Assembly (NCBI RefSeq): GCF_014931605.1
Contig: NZ_CP053382.1
Span: forward strand, 1,426,001 to 1,490,000
Length of the DNA stretch: 64,000 nt
Origin: Halomonas sp. MCCC 1A13316
GTDB lineage: Bacteria; Pseudomonadota; Gammaproteobacteria; Pseudomonadales; Halomonadaceae
Direction: 5' to 3'
Below the pieces are notes generated by a model. That model ran no database searches. It saw nothing but the letters and a program-made list of their open reading frames with translations, and was not told the DNA's origin. How positions within the stretch are numbered: position 1 is the first letter of the stretch; each line of letters starts with the position of its first letter. The position numbers and the translations under genes are program-made. Positions 11,261 to 20,321 of the stretch are shown one piece after another.

Positions 11261-12570
11261 ACAGCGAACATATCACGCCAACGACACTGCCCATCGACGG
11301 GCGTCGCTACCGTCGCCTGGGCCTGCTCATACTGCTGGTCACCTTCGGTGGCTTCGGTGGCTGGGCGCTGGCCGCCAACCTGGCGATTGCCGTCGTGGCC
11401 CCGGGCAAAGTCTCGGTCGCATCGTTCAAGAAGACGGTACAGCACTATGAGGGGGGTATCGTCAGGGAGATCCGCGTGGCCGACGGCGATCACGTCGAGG
11501 CCGGCGATGTGTTGATGGTGCTCGACAATACCCGGGCGGCATCTCAGCTCCAACTGGCGAGAGCGCAGTACCTGATCAACCGAGCCAGCGAGATACGCCT
11601 GACCGCCGAACTCGCCGAGGAGACGAACCTGGAGTTTCCTCAGGAACTGCTGGAGAGCGATTCCCAGCGTGTCAACGAGGTGTTGGCGGTGCAGCATGGG
11701 CTGTTCTTCTCGCGGCGGCAGTCATTGCAAAGCAATCTCGAAACACTCGATCAGCAGACTCGCCAGTATGAGGAGCAGCGCGAGGGCTTGAGGTCCCTGG
11801 TGGAGTACAACCGGCAGCAGATCGCCTCGCTGCGCGAGGAGGCTGACGATCTGCGTAGCCTGTTCGAACGTGGTCACGGCGATCGACAACGTCTGCGCGA
11901 GCTGGAGCGCGACATCCTCGAACTCGAAGGGGAAACCGCCCAGCAGCAATCCGTGATTGCCCGTATCGCGGCGCAGATCAGCGAGAACGAGCTGCAAAAG
12001 CAGATCCGCCGCCAGGAATTCCAGGCGGAGGCCGGCGAACAGTTGCGCAAAGTGCAGGAGCAGATCACCGATGCCGAGGAGCGGATCACGGCGCTATCCG
12101 ACGAGGTGCGCCGTACCACGGTGACCGCGCCGGTGGCGGGAACCGTGGTCGGCCTGCAGCTGCATACGCTGGGAGCGGTGATCGGCGCGGGCGATCCGGT
12201 CCTGGATATCGTACCCAGCGACGAGGGCTTCGTGGTCGAGGCGCGCGTGCCGGTCAGTGACGTCGATAGCCTATACGTCGGACAGTCGGCCGAGGTTCGC
12301 TTCAGTGCCTTCAACCAGGGGCTCACCCATGCCGTTGCCGGGGAGGTGATCCATGTCTCGGCCGACAGCTTCGAGGAAGAGAGCACTGGACGCGACTTCT
12401 ATCGGGCTCGGGTGCGAGTCACCGAGGAGGGGCGGGAAGAGATGACCTCCGACATGCGCCTGCTGGCAGGCATGCCGGCCGAGGTCATGATCCATACCGG
12501 CGAGCGTACCTTCGCCAGTTACCTGATCAAGCCGATTGGCGATGTGTTGGCCAGGGCCATGCGCGACTAG
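11257..12570 (+). CDS. HlyD/AprE-family type I secretion membrane-fusion protein
   Basis: Periplasmic adaptor linking the ABC exporter to an outer-membrane TolC channel. 437 residues: short cytosolic N-terminus, one membrane segment at ~21-46, barrel-sandwich half (GGIVREIRVADGDHVEAGDVL), a long coiled coil ~130-280 rich in Glu/Gln/Arg, the second lipoyl-like half (VTAPVAGTVVGLQLHTLGAV) and a beta-barrel with the C-terminal membrane-proximal region. Strong GGAGGTGG ribosome site inside the end of the exporter gene, with a 4-nt overlap. No outer-membrane partner gene follows, so a TolC encoded elsewhere is presumably used. Confidence 0.93.
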   Translation: MNSEHITPTTLPIDGRRYRRLGLLILLVTFGGFGGWALAANLAIAVVAPGKVSVASFKKTVQHYEGGIVREIRVADGDHVEAGDVLMVLDNTRAASQLQLARAQYLINRASEIRLTAELAEETNLEFPQELLESDSQRVNEVLAVQHGLFFSRRQSLQSNLETLDQQTRQYEEQREGLRSLVEYNRQQIASLREEADDLRSLFERGHGDRQRLRELERDILELEGETAQQQSVIARIAAQISENELQKQIRRQEFQAEAGEQLRKVQEQITDAEERITALSDEVRRTTVTAPVAGTVVGLQLHTLGAVIGAGDPVLDIVPSDEGFVVEARVPVSDVDSLYVGQSAEVRFSAFNQGLTHAVAGEVIHVSADSFEEESTGRDFYRARVRVTEEGREEMTSDMRLLAGMPAEVMIHTGERTFASYLIKPIGDVLARAMRD

Positions 12571-12657
12571 GTGCGCCGCATCGAGCGTTGAGGGACGTGA
12601 TGAGCGGGTAGGGCGCCATGGGTTACGCTGAAGGGCACGTTCTCGAAGGAGGTTCCC

Positions 12658-13536
12658 ATGACCCAGGTTCCCGCCGCTTACCAGGCGACCCGAGGCTCGA
12701 TCCTCGACGTCGATCGGGATTTCTACGTTCGCTTGACCGACCCGGATGCCCGCGAGCGGGTCGATTCGCTGGTCGTGCCGATCCGCGATGGTCGAGCGTG
12801 GGAAGTGCCGGCGGGCCATGTGATGCGGCTATCCACCCTGGAGGGGCCCCAGGTCGGCGACTTCAACCTCTGGCACCTGCACAATCCCCGCGAGCGCTTC
12901 TGGGCCTCGCGCACCCGTCAGCTGCAACGTGCCCATGTCTCCACCTTCGACCGTCTGTGGTCGACGCTGCCCTACCTGCGCCCCATGGCGACGATCATCG
13001 ATGACACCCTGTCGGGCTATGGTGTCGACGAGCAGGGCGGGCGCGTACACGACCTGCTGGGCACTCGCTGCGACCCCTATGTCAATCGCCTGCTTACCGG
13101 CGAAGATTTCGATCACCACTGCCACTCCAACCTGGTGCGTGCCGTGCGCAGCTTCGGCCTCACCGAGTTCGACGTGCATGACGTGCTCAACGTCTTCCAG
13201 TGCACTGGTCTGAACGACGACGACCAGTACTTCATGAAGGCGTGCCCGGCACGGGAGGGCGATTATCTCGAGCTGTTCGCCGAGATCGACCTGCTCTGCG
13301 CTTTGTCGTGCTGCCCGGGAGGGGATCTTTCGGTGGACCTTTGGGGCCCCGACGCCAGCGATCCGCTGCTGACCTGCCACCCCATCGGCGTGGAGGTCTT
13401 TCGCCTGGACGAGGCATTGCTGGAAGGTTGGCGGCCGCCCGAGCCGTCACCCTATGCTGGCGGCCACGGCTTGCAGGCGCCTGCTATCGACTGGGACGCC
13501 GAGAAGCGGCGGCGCTTGAACGAACGTTCCCTATAA
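12658..13536 (+). CDS. DUF1989 (urea carboxylase-associated family) protein
   Basis: 292 residues matching the DUF1989 pattern: VPAGHVMRLSTLEGPQVGDF, a Cys/His-rich centre (TRCDPYVN, DFDHHCHSN) and the hallmark GDYLELFAEIDLLCALSCCPGGD. Family members accompany urea/amide degradation genes or work as metal-dependent deiminase-like proteins, but none of those partners is adjacent here. Strong ribosome site GAAGGAGG before ATG 12658. It starts 87 nt after the HlyD gene on the same strand and might be read from the same transcript, but a functional tie to secretion is not suggested. Confidence 0.85.
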   Translation: MTQVPAAYQATRGSILDVDRDFYVRLTDPDARERVDSLVVPIRDGRAWEVPAGHVMRLSTLEGPQVGDFNLWHLHNPRERFWASRTRQLQRAHVSTFDRLWSTLPYLRPMATIIDDTLSGYGVDEQGGRVHDLLGTRCDPYVNRLLTGEDFDHHCHSNLVRAVRSFGLTEFDVHDVLNVFQCTGLNDDDQYFMKACPAREGDYLELFAEIDLLCALSCCPGGDLSVDLWGPDASDPLLTCHPIGVEVFRLDEALLEGWRPPEPSPYAGGHGLQAPAIDWDAEKRRRLNERSL

Positions 13537-13539
13537 CGA

Positions 13540-13570
13540 CTTCGCCCCGCCCATGGGGGGCGGGGCGAAG
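13540..13570. terminator. Shared hairpin between convergent genes
   Basis: A perfect 13-bp stem, CTTCGCCCCGCCC (13540-13552) with GGGCGGGGCGAAG (13558-13570), loop ATGGG. It starts a few bases after the DUF1989 stop and 20 bases from the RNase II stop on the other strand. There is no T-tract on either side, so it may act as a bidirectional pause or mRNA 3'-end stabiliser. Confidence 0.7.
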
Positions 13571-13590
13571 CGAGAGTGGAGCAGCCGGGT

Positions 13591-15531
13591 TCATTCGCTT
13601 GGGCGTGCCACCAGCGAGCGGGTCTCCTCGCGCGCCTCGACCAATTCGACAAGAATCACATCTCCCAGCTTGTAGCGCTCTTCGCCCTCGATCTGGATGC
13701 GGCCTTCCTTGTCGTCGATGACCACCTTGTCGCGATCGCTGTGCAGCATCGGCGCCGGGACGAAGGCGGTGGCCCCGTTGGCAGTGAGGCGTACGCGCAT
13801 GCCGCCGCGGCTGATGCCGAAGACTTCGGCTTCGAAAGCTTGCTGCGCCTTGGCAGCGGGCGTCAGGTAGCGCACGTAGAGCCAGTCCTTGACGTCGCGC
13901 TCGGCCATGCGATTGAGGCGGCGCCGTTCGGTGAGCTGCTCTGTCAGCGCCTGGGTGGCTTCGGCCGGGGCTTGCTCGCCCTTGAGCACGCGCTTGACCA
14001 GCCGATGATTGACCATGTCGCCGTACTTGCGAATCGGCGAGGTCCAGGTGGCGTAGGCGGCCAGGCCCAGGCCGAAGTGCGGGCCGGGGCGGGCGGACAT
14101 GCTGGTGAAGCCCTGGAAGCGACGCAGGCGTGCATCGAGCCAGGCGTCATCACGGCTCTCAAGTGCGCGCTTGAGCTCCTTGTAGCGCGGCAGCTCGGAG
14201 AGCGCCTCGAGTTCGACTTCGACCTGCTGAGCGGTGAGGAATTCGTGGGCGGCCTCGGCCTTCTCCGGATCGAACGCGCGGTGCACGTTGAAGATGCCGT
14301 GGCCGACATGCTCGGCGAGCAGGTGGGCGCAGCAGGCGTTGGCGGCGATCATCGACTCTTCGATCATGCGGTTGGCGATGCGCCGCTCCTCGATGCGGAC
14401 ATCGAGCACATTGCCCGCCGGGTCGAGATCGAAGACGTAGTCGGGGCGATCCTTGAACACCAGTGCATGCTCGGCTCGCCAGGCCGCACGCGCCTTGGTC
14501 ATGTCGCGCAGTGCCTGGAGCTGGCCGGCGATCTCCTCGGCCGGCGTCCATTCGCCCTGGCCTTCCAGCCAGTCCGACACCCGGTCGTAGACCAGCTTGG
14601 CCTGGGAGCGCACGCTGGCGGCGAAGAAGCGGTAGTCGCCCAGGCTGCCATCGGCCTCCACTTCCAGGGTGCAAGCCAGCACCGGGCGCTCCTCGCCTTC
14701 GCGCAGCGAGCACAGGTCGTCAGCAAGCTGCTCGGGCAGCATGGTGACGTTCTGACCCGGCAGGTAAACGGTGAAGGCGCGGGTGCGCGCTTCCAGGTCG
14801 GCGGCATGGCCCTCTTCGACGTAGGCGGTGGGGTCCGCAATGGCCACCGTCAGGCGCCAGCCGCCTTCCTCGCGTGGCTCGATGCGCAGCGCATCGTCCA
14901 TGTCGCGGGTTTTCTCGCTGTCGATGGTAAAGAACGGCTCGGCGGTCAGGTCTTGGCGTTCGAGCCCCTCGTCGCGCAACGGCCAGTCATCACCAGCCTC
15001 GGGACACTCCTGCTCGAGGGCGTGGCGGGCCAGGGTCACACGCCACGGCACGGCGGGATCGTCGGCCTTGGCTACCAGTTCGTCGATCTGGGTGAAGAAA
15101 GCGCGATCTTCGGGCTTGAGCGGGTGACGCACCAATCGCGCCACGACCCAGTCGGCGTCGCCGATGCTGGCCTCGTCGAGGCTGTTCTTGATGCGTGCCT
15201 TGAGCGCGTTCTTGATCGAAGGGTGGTCGGGCACCACCGCCAGACGTCCCTCGCGCTTCTGCACCCGGGCAATGAAGCGGCTGAGGCCCGCTTCGACGAG
15301 TGCGTCCGGTTCGACCGAGGTCTTGTCGCCATTCTCGTGGATTACGGCCTGGACGCGATCGCCATGCAGCACCTGCTTCATGGCCGGAGGCGGCACGAAA
15401 TAGGACTGGCCGTCATCGGTTTCGAGAAAACCGAAGCCCTTGTCGGTGGCCTTGATCACACCCTCGGCGCGGGGCGTGACATCACGAATCTGTTGCTTGA
15501 GCTGGGCGAGCAGCGGGTTGTTCTGCAGCAT
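13591..15531 (-). CDS. rnb: Exoribonuclease II
   Basis: Processive 3'-to-5' single-strand exoribonuclease. 646 residues when started at ATG 15531 (MLQNNPLLAQLKQQI), which matches the E. coli RNase II N-terminus; a GTG at 15564 would add 11 residues, and neither start has a clear ribosome site. Cold-shock OB domains occupy ~1-170. The RNB catalytic domain carries the acidic cluster TIDSEKTRDMDDAL (D204, D210, D212, D213), and an S1 domain lies at the C-terminus (~560-640). RNase II rather than RNase R is indicated by length and by the N-terminus. Convergent with the DUF1989 gene. Confidence 0.93.
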   Translation of the reverse strand: MLQNNPLLAQLKQQIRDVTPRAEGVIKATDKGFGFLETDDGQSYFVPPPAMKQVLHGDRVQAVIHENGDKTSVEPDALVEAGLSRFIARVQKREGRLAVVPDHPSIKNALKARIKNSLDEASIGDADWVVARLVRHPLKPEDRAFFTQIDELVAKADDPAVPWRVTLARHALEQECPEAGDDWPLRDEGLERQDLTAEPFFTIDSEKTRDMDDALRIEPREEGGWRLTVAIADPTAYVEEGHAADLEARTRAFTVYLPGQNVTMLPEQLADDLCSLREGEERPVLACTLEVEADGSLGDYRFFAASVRSQAKLVYDRVSDWLEGQGEWTPAEEIAGQLQALRDMTKARAAWRAEHALVFKDRPDYVFDLDPAGNVLDVRIEERRIANRMIEESMIAANACCAHLLAEHVGHGIFNVHRAFDPEKAEAAHEFLTAQQVEVELEALSELPRYKELKRALESRDDAWLDARLRRFQGFTSMSARPGPHFGLGLAAYATWTSPIRKYGDMVNHRLVKRVLKGEQAPAEATQALTEQLTERRRLNRMAERDVKDWLYVRYLTPAAKAQQAFEAEVFGISRGGMRVRLTANGATAFVPAPMLHSDRDKVVIDDKEGRIQIEGEERYKLGDVILVELVEAREETRSLVARPSE

Positions 15532-15724
15532 GATCACGAACGTGTGGCGGGGTAGGAGGGCCACTATACGGATTCATGGCCCCGGCGCCAAACGTTGCCG
15601 TGGCGACCATGGCAAATCAGCTGCTTGGCTGGGCCTGACTCAGCGTAAGTGCAGGTGTTGTCCGGCTGGGCAATCCTTGCCTGCTGCGTTAGCCTCTACC
15701 GGGTACCCGATGCAATGGACGCCC

Positions 15725-16522
15725 ATGACACCGCACCTGATCGTATCCGACCTCGACGGTACCCTGCTGGACGCCAATCACGATCTGCACCCGGAAACCG
15801 TCGAGACCCTGCGCCTGCTGGCCGAACGGGGCCACCAGTTGGCCTTCGCCTCGGGGCGCCACTTCCTCGACATGCTGGCCTTCCGCGAGCGGCTGGGCGT
15901 GCCGATCCATGTGATCAGCACCAATGGCGCCTACCTGCACGGCCCCGACGGCGAGCTGCTGGCGTCGCGTCATCTCGAGGCCGAGCTGGCGCGTGAGCTG
16001 ATCGCACTGGAGCGTCACGACAGCGTGCGCCTCAATCTCTACCTCGAGGACGAGTGGCTGATCGATGCCCCCGCGCCGAGGCTGCTCGCCTACCATGCCC
16101 ACACCGGCTTCGGCTATCGCGTGGTCGAGCCGGCGAGCCTCGATGGCGAAGGCGTCGGCAAGGTGCTCTACATCGGCGATCCCGAGCGACTGACAGGCCT
16201 CGAGACCGCGGTGCGCGGGCGCCACGGCGAGCGCCTGCACGTCACCTACTCCACCGTCAATTCGCTCGAGATCATGGCCGGCGGAGTGAACAAGGGCACG
16301 GCGCTCGAGGCGCTGCTCGCCGTGCTCGGGATCGACAGCGAGCGCTGCCTGGCCTTCGGCGACAACCTCAACGACACCGAGATGCTCGCCCTCGCTGGCG
16401 AAGCCCACGTCATGGCCAATGCGCATCCGGAGCTGGCTGAAAGGGTGCCCGTAGCACGCCGCATCGGACACCACGCCGAAACTGCCGTGGCCAGACATCT
16501 GCAGGAGAGGTTTTCTCTCTAG
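15725..16522 (+). CDS. Cof-type HAD-IIB sugar-phosphatase-like hydrolase
   Basis: 265 residues from ATG 15725; an in-frame ATG at 15710 adds five residues and cannot be excluded. HAD motifs are all present: motif I SDLDGTLLD, motif II FASGRH, motif III lysine in GGVNKGTAL, motif IV AFGDNLNDTEML. The type IIB cap lies between motifs II and III. Family enzymes (YbiV, Cof, YidA) dephosphorylate sugar phosphates, pyridoxal phosphate or thiamine intermediates; the exact substrate cannot be read. Divergent from rnb across about 190 bp. Confidence 0.88.
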   Translation: MTPHLIVSDLDGTLLDANHDLHPETVETLRLLAERGHQLAFASGRHFLDMLAFRERLGVPIHVISTNGAYLHGPDGELLASRHLEAELARELIALERHDSVRLNLYLEDEWLIDAPAPRLLAYHAHTGFGYRVVEPASLDGEGVGKVLYIGDPERLTGLETAVRGRHGERLHVTYSTVNSLEIMAGGVNKGTALEALLAVLGIDSERCLAFGDNLNDTEMLALAGEAHVMANAHPELAERVPVARRIGHHAETAVARHLQERFSL

Positions 16523-16526
16523 GCCG

Positions 16527-16567
16527 GGGTGCGACGATGGTCTAGCCCCCCTTGTCGCGTCGTACCC
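16527..16567 (+). terminator. Possible imperfect hairpin after the HAD gene
   Basis: GGGTGCGACG (16527-16536) pairs with CGTCGTACCC (16558-16567) with one mismatch, around a 21-nt loop, directly after the HAD hydrolase stop and before the two-component genes. No T-tract follows, so a terminator role is tentative. Confidence 0.3.
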
Positions 16568-16646
16568 GCTTGCCCATCATCAAGGGCCGAATAACGACAA
16601 CGACTCACGGCGGCGCCAAGGCGACGCCCCTTACCATCGGACAACG

Positions 16647-17372
16647 ATGACGACAACGCCCGCCACCCTGATCGTGGTCGACGACGACCCCGAAATTCGC
16701 GAATTGCTGGTCGACTACCTGAGCCGCCACGGCTACCGCGCCCTGGCTGCCGAGGACGCCGAGGCATTGCATCGGCTGCTGTCGAGCGAAACTCCCGACC
16801 TGCTCATCGTCGACATCATGCTGCCCGGCGACGATGGCTTCACCATCTGCCGCGACATTCGTCGCGACAGCCAGGTGCCGATCATCATGCTCACCGCCAG
16901 CGCCGACGAGACCGATCGCATCCTCGGCCTCGAGCTCGGCGCCGACGACTACCTGGGCAAGCCGTTCAATCCGCGTGAACTTCTGGCCCGCATCAAGGCG
17001 GTGCTGCGTCGTGTGCGTGGCGGTGGTGCCGCGGCCGACCCGGCCCGGGCGCGGCTGGTCGCCTTCGGCGCCTGGCGGCTGGATCGCATGACTCGCGAGC
17101 TGATCGACGAGAAGGGCGAGCACATCCCGCTTTCGGGTGCCGATTTCCATCTGCTCCAGGTCTTCCTCGAGCATCCCGAGCGGGTGCTCACGCGCGAGGC
17201 CCTGTACGAGTTGACCCGGGGCCGCCCGGCGCCGCCGCTGGATCGCTCCATCGACGTGCACGTCTGCCGCCTTCGCCAGCGTCTCGGTGAGGATGCGCAG
17301 TACCATCAACTGATCCGCACCGTGCGTGGCGCCGGCTACGTCTTCACCGCCAAGATCGAAGCCTTGACGTGA
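16647..17372 (+). CDS. gltR: OmpR-family response regulator, GltR-like
   Basis: 241 residues. Receiver domain ~6-120 with acidic pocket DDD (12-14), phospho-acceptor D56 in LLIVDIMLP and lysine in LGKPF; winged-helix DNA-binding domain ~140-236 (ADFHLLQVFLEHPERVLTREAL..., VCRLRQRLGED). It overlaps the sensor kinase gene and precedes a glucose-type ABC transporter, the same arrangement as gltR-gtrS-gts in Pseudomonas, where the pair controls glucose uptake. The GltR name rests on this context plus family type. Confidence 0.78.
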   Translation: MTTTPATLIVVDDDPEIRELLVDYLSRHGYRALAAEDAEALHRLLSSETPDLLIVDIMLPGDDGFTICRDIRRDSQVPIIMLTASADETDRILGLELGADDYLGKPFNPRELLARIKAVLRRVRGGGAAADPARARLVAFGAWRLDRMTRELIDEKGEHIPLSGADFHLLQVFLEHPERVLTREALYELTRGRPAPPLDRSIDVHVCRLRQRLGEDAQYHQLIRTVRGAGYVFTAKIEALT

Positions 17373-18856
17373 TGGCAGCGCGTTGGGAACGCTGGCGTCG
17401 CCGCCTGGTGGGGGTCCTGCCGCGCACCCTGCGCGGACGCTTCGTGCTGATCATGATCGTCGGCGTACTCTCGGCCCAGCTTGCCAGCTATACCATCTGG
17501 ACCTCCCAGGTGCGCTCGAGCCAGCTCGAACAGTTGGACGAGCTGTCGCGCAACGTAGCCTACAGCGTGGCCTCGACCATGCGCTTCTTCCGCTCGCTGC
17601 CCTATGAGTACCGCCATATCGTGCTCGACCAGCTGCGTAACATGGGCGGGACACGCTTCTTCGTCAGCGTCAACGAGCGGCGCATACCGGTGGAAGACAT
17701 CGGTTCGGGGCCGGAGAAGGCGCTGGTGGTCGACAACTTCAGCAATATTCTGACCCGCGAACTGGGCATCGACGACGTGCTGGTGGAGTTCTCCCGCCCC
17801 GAGACCCTGCGCGTCTACAACAACGAGGTGCTGCTGCACGACCTGCCGCCGCGCTGGGGCCAGCACAGCCTGTTGATGGAGCCGCTATCGCCGCCGATCC
17901 TGGTAGTGCAGATGGAGCTCGGCCCCGAGACCTGGCTCTATGTGGCGACTCTGCTGCCGGTACCTGACCTGTTCAACGAGAATCGCTGGATTTCGGGCGA
18001 GCGCCTGCTGGCGGGGTTCATGGTCCTGCTGACCGTGATCGGCCTGTCGCTGCTCGGCATCCGCAGCGTCACCCGACCGCTCGCCAGGTTGGCCAGGGCG
18101 GCGCGACAGCTGGGCGACGACCTCGATGCGCCGCCGCTGCGCGAGACGGGGCCGCGCGAGGTGGCGGCCACCGCGGTGGCATTCAATCGCATGCAGGAGC
18201 GCATCTGCGAGCAGGTCGATGAGCGTGAAAGGCTCTTTTCGGCCATTTCCCATGATCTCAAGACACCCATCACTCGCATGCGGCTGCGCGCCGAGATGCT
18301 TGACGATCCGCAGCAGCGCGAGCGCTTCTGCGCCTCGCTCGACGAGCTCGACCTGCTGGTCAAGGGTGCGCTGGCTTCGGTCAAGGGCTTCGACCTGCAC
18401 GAGGCGGTAGAAGCGGTCGACCCCCGAGCGGTGCTGAACGAACTGGCGGAAGAGCTGACGCTGCAGGGAGGTCAGGTGAGCCTCTCGGGGGACGCCGAGC
18501 CGCTGGCGGTGAAACCGCTGGCGTTCAAGCGCTGCCTGGCGAATCTGGTGGAGAATGCCGTCTTCTATGGCAAGCGCGCCGAGGTGACGCTGGACGATTC
18601 TCCGCAGCAGCTCTCGATCCACATCCGCGACCATGGGCCGGGCATTCCCGAGGCCCAGCTCGGGCGAGTCTTTTCTCCCTTCATTCGCCTCGAACCCTCA
18701 CGCAGCCGCAACACCGGGGGCAGCGGCCTTGGGCTCGGCATTGCTCGCCATATCGCCCGGGCCATGGGCGGTGACATCCTGCTCGCCAATCATGCGGAGG
18801 GTGGGCTCGAGGTCACGCTCTTCCTGCCGCGGCCGAGAAACGTTACAGCTTTGTAA
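17372..18856 (+). CDS. gtrS: Sensor histidine kinase, GtrS-like
   Basis: 494 residues from ATG 17372, which overlaps the regulator's TGA; a GTG three bases earlier is equally possible. Membrane helix ~23-43, periplasmic sensor ~45-205, second helix ~210-230, HAMP ~231-285, HisKA with H294 in FSAISHDLKTPITR, and ATPase boxes N (NLVENAVFYG), G1 (DHGPGIP) and G2 (GSGLGLGIARH). In Pseudomonas GtrS senses 2-ketogluconate-type sugar acids; that ligand is inferred here only from gene context with the downstream sugar ABC transporter. Confidence 0.8.
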   Translation: MAARWERWRRRLVGVLPRTLRGRFVLIMIVGVLSAQLASYTIWTSQVRSSQLEQLDELSRNVAYSVASTMRFFRSLPYEYRHIVLDQLRNMGGTRFFVSVNERRIPVEDIGSGPEKALVVDNFSNILTRELGIDDVLVEFSRPETLRVYNNEVLLHDLPPRWGQHSLLMEPLSPPILVVQMELGPETWLYVATLLPVPDLFNENRWISGERLLAGFMVLLTVIGLSLLGIRSVTRPLARLARAARQLGDDLDAPPLRETGPREVAATAVAFNRMQERICEQVDERERLFSAISHDLKTPITRMRLRAEMLDDPQQRERFCASLDELDLLVKGALASVKGFDLHEAVEAVDPRAVLNELAEELTLQGGQVSLSGDAEPLAVKPLAFKRCLANLVENAVFYGKRAEVTLDDSPQQLSIHIRDHGPGIPEAQLGRVFSPFIRLEPSRSRNTGGSGLGLGIARHIARAMGGDILLANHAEGGLEVTLFLPRPRNVTAL

Positions 18857-18924
18857 TACTGTCTCAATACTTTGCAGGACTAAGAAACCCTGTATGAGGT
18901 AGCTCTCGGTTAATGTTACTGACA

Positions 18925-18942
18925 CTCCGGTCGACGCCGGAG
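18925..18942 (+). promoter_or_regulatory. Leader hairpin before the sugar-binding protein gene
   Basis: CTCCGG (18925-18930) pairs with CCGGAG (18937-18942) around TCGACG, 20 nt ahead of the ABC substrate-binding protein ATG and just before the AGGAG ribosome site. The 106-bp gap presumably also holds the promoter controlled by the upstream two-component system; I cannot identify its hexamers confidently. Confidence 0.4.
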
Positions 18943-18962
18943 CCAATAACAACAGCAGGAGC

Positions 18963-20240
18963 ATGCCGATGTATACGTTCAAGACCTCGTTCAAGAAAAC
19001 GGCTCTCGCCCTGGCCACCGCCACGACGGCTTCGTTGACGCTCTCAAGCGCCCAGGCTGCCGAGGTGGAGGTGCTGCACTGGTGGACCTCCGGTGGCGAG
19101 GCCCAGGCCGCCAACGTGCTCAAGGAATTGATGGAAGCCGAAGGCTACGGCTGGGAGGATTTCGCCGTGGCCGGTGGCGGTGGCGAGACCGCCATGACCG
19201 TACTCAAGTCCCGCGCCATGTCCGGGAACCCGCCCTCGGCGGCCCAGATCAAGGGGCCCGAGATTCAGGAGTGGGGCGAGCTCGGCCTGCTCGGCAGCCT
19301 CGAAGAGGTTGCCACGTCGGAGAGTTGGGATGACTTGTTGCCGACAGTGGTTTCCGATGTGATGAAGTATGACGGCGAGTACGTTGCGGTACCGGTCAAT
19401 GTGCATCGGGTCAACTGGCTGTGGGCCAATCCGGATGTGCTCGATGAGGCCGGCGTCGAGATGCCGACCACGCTGGATGAGCTATTCGCCGCCGGTGAGG
19501 CGATTCGTGAGGCAGGTTACATACCCCTGGCCCACGGTGGCCAAGCTTGGCAGGATGCCACCATCTTCGAGAGCGTGCTGCTGGCCACCGGTGGCACCGA
19601 GTTCTATCAGCAGGCACTGGTCGATCTTGACGAGGAGGCACTGGGCAGCGACCAGATGGTCGAAGCGCTCGAGACTTTCAAGCGTCTTCGCGAACTGATG
19701 GATGATGGCATGCCGGGTCGCGACTGGAACATCGCCACCTCCATGGTGATCAACGGCGATGCCGGCATGCAACTGATGGGCGACTGGGCCAAGGGCGAGT
19801 TTACCGCCGCCGGGCTCACCGCCGGTGAGGACTACCTCTGCGCCGCTGCCCCCGGAACGCAGGATGCCTTCACTTTCAATATCGACAGCTTGGCCATGTT
19901 CCGTGTCGAAGGCGAGGAGCGTGAGGCCCAGCATGCCTTGGCGCGCCTGGTACTGGAACCGACTTTCCAGGAGACCTTTAACCTGGCCAAGGGCTCGATT
20001 CCCGCTCGTCCCGATCTCGACATGAGCGAGTTCGACCAGTGCGCTCAACAGTCCCTCGAGGACTTCCAGCGCACCGCGGAAGCGGGTGGCCTGGTGCCCA
20101 GCATGGCCCATGGTATGGCCGTGCGTGCCGACGTGCAGGGCGCCATCTTCGATGTAGTGACTAACTTCTTCAACTCGCGTGACATGGCTGCCGAAGAAGC
20201 TGCCCGGCGCATGGTGAATGCCGCTCAGGCTGCGCTGTAA
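18963..20240 (+). CDS. gtsA: Sugar (probably glucose) ABC transporter, periplasmic binding protein
   Basis: 425 residues, type 1 family extracellular solute-binding protein. Signal peptide ~1-32 ending AQA before [18 protein letters not shown], a start typical of glucose/mannose binding proteins of the Pseudomonas GtsA and Thermus type. Strong AGGAG ribosome site; a second in-frame ATG lies two codons later. First gene of the transporter set and probably its most highly expressed member, with a large hairpin separating it from the permeases. Export is to the periplasm. Glucose specificity is inferred from resemblance and from the GltR/GtrS-like neighbours. Confidence 0.85.
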   Translation: MPMYTFKTSFKKTALALATATTASLTLSSAQAAEVEVLHWWTSGGEAQAANVLKELMEAEGYGWEDFAVAGGGGETAMTVLKSRAMSGNPPSAAQIKGPEIQEWGELGLLGSLEEVATSESWDDLLPTVVSDVMKYDGEYVAVPVNVHRVNWLWANPDVLDEAGVEMPTTLDELFAAGEAIREAGYIPLAHGGQAWQDATIFESVLLATGGTEFYQQALVDLDEEALGSDQMVEALETFKRLRELMDDGMPGRDWNIATSMVINGDAGMQLMGDWAKGEFTAAGLTAGEDYLCAAAPGTQDAFTFNIDSLAMFRVEGEEREAQHALARLVLEPTFQETFNLAKGSIPARPDLDMSEFDQCAQQSLEDFQRTAEAGGLVPSMAHGMAVRADVQGAIFDVVTNFFNSRDMAAEEAARRMVNAAQAAL

Positions 20241-20256
20241 CCTGCAGTCGAAACGT

Positions 20257-20286
20257 GGGGCGGGCCTGTCCAAGCAGGTCCGTCCC
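20257..20286 (+). promoter_or_regulatory. Intercistronic stem-loop between binding protein and permease genes
   Basis: GGGGCGGGCCTG (20257-20268) pairs with CAGGTCCGTCCC (20275-20286) over 12 positions, two of them G-U, around a 6-nt loop, 16 nt after the binding-protein stop. No T-tract. Such structures typically protect the upstream message and reduce read-through, giving more binding protein than permease. Confidence 0.6.
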
Positions 20287-20321
20287 TGGTAGCACGCCGT
20301 TTACGTCCGAGGATTCCCCTT

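Noticed and set aside
13576..15555. 659-codon open frame opposite RNase II
   Set aside because: Translation is low-complexity and unlike any family, whereas the minus strand encodes the full RNase II catalytic motif.
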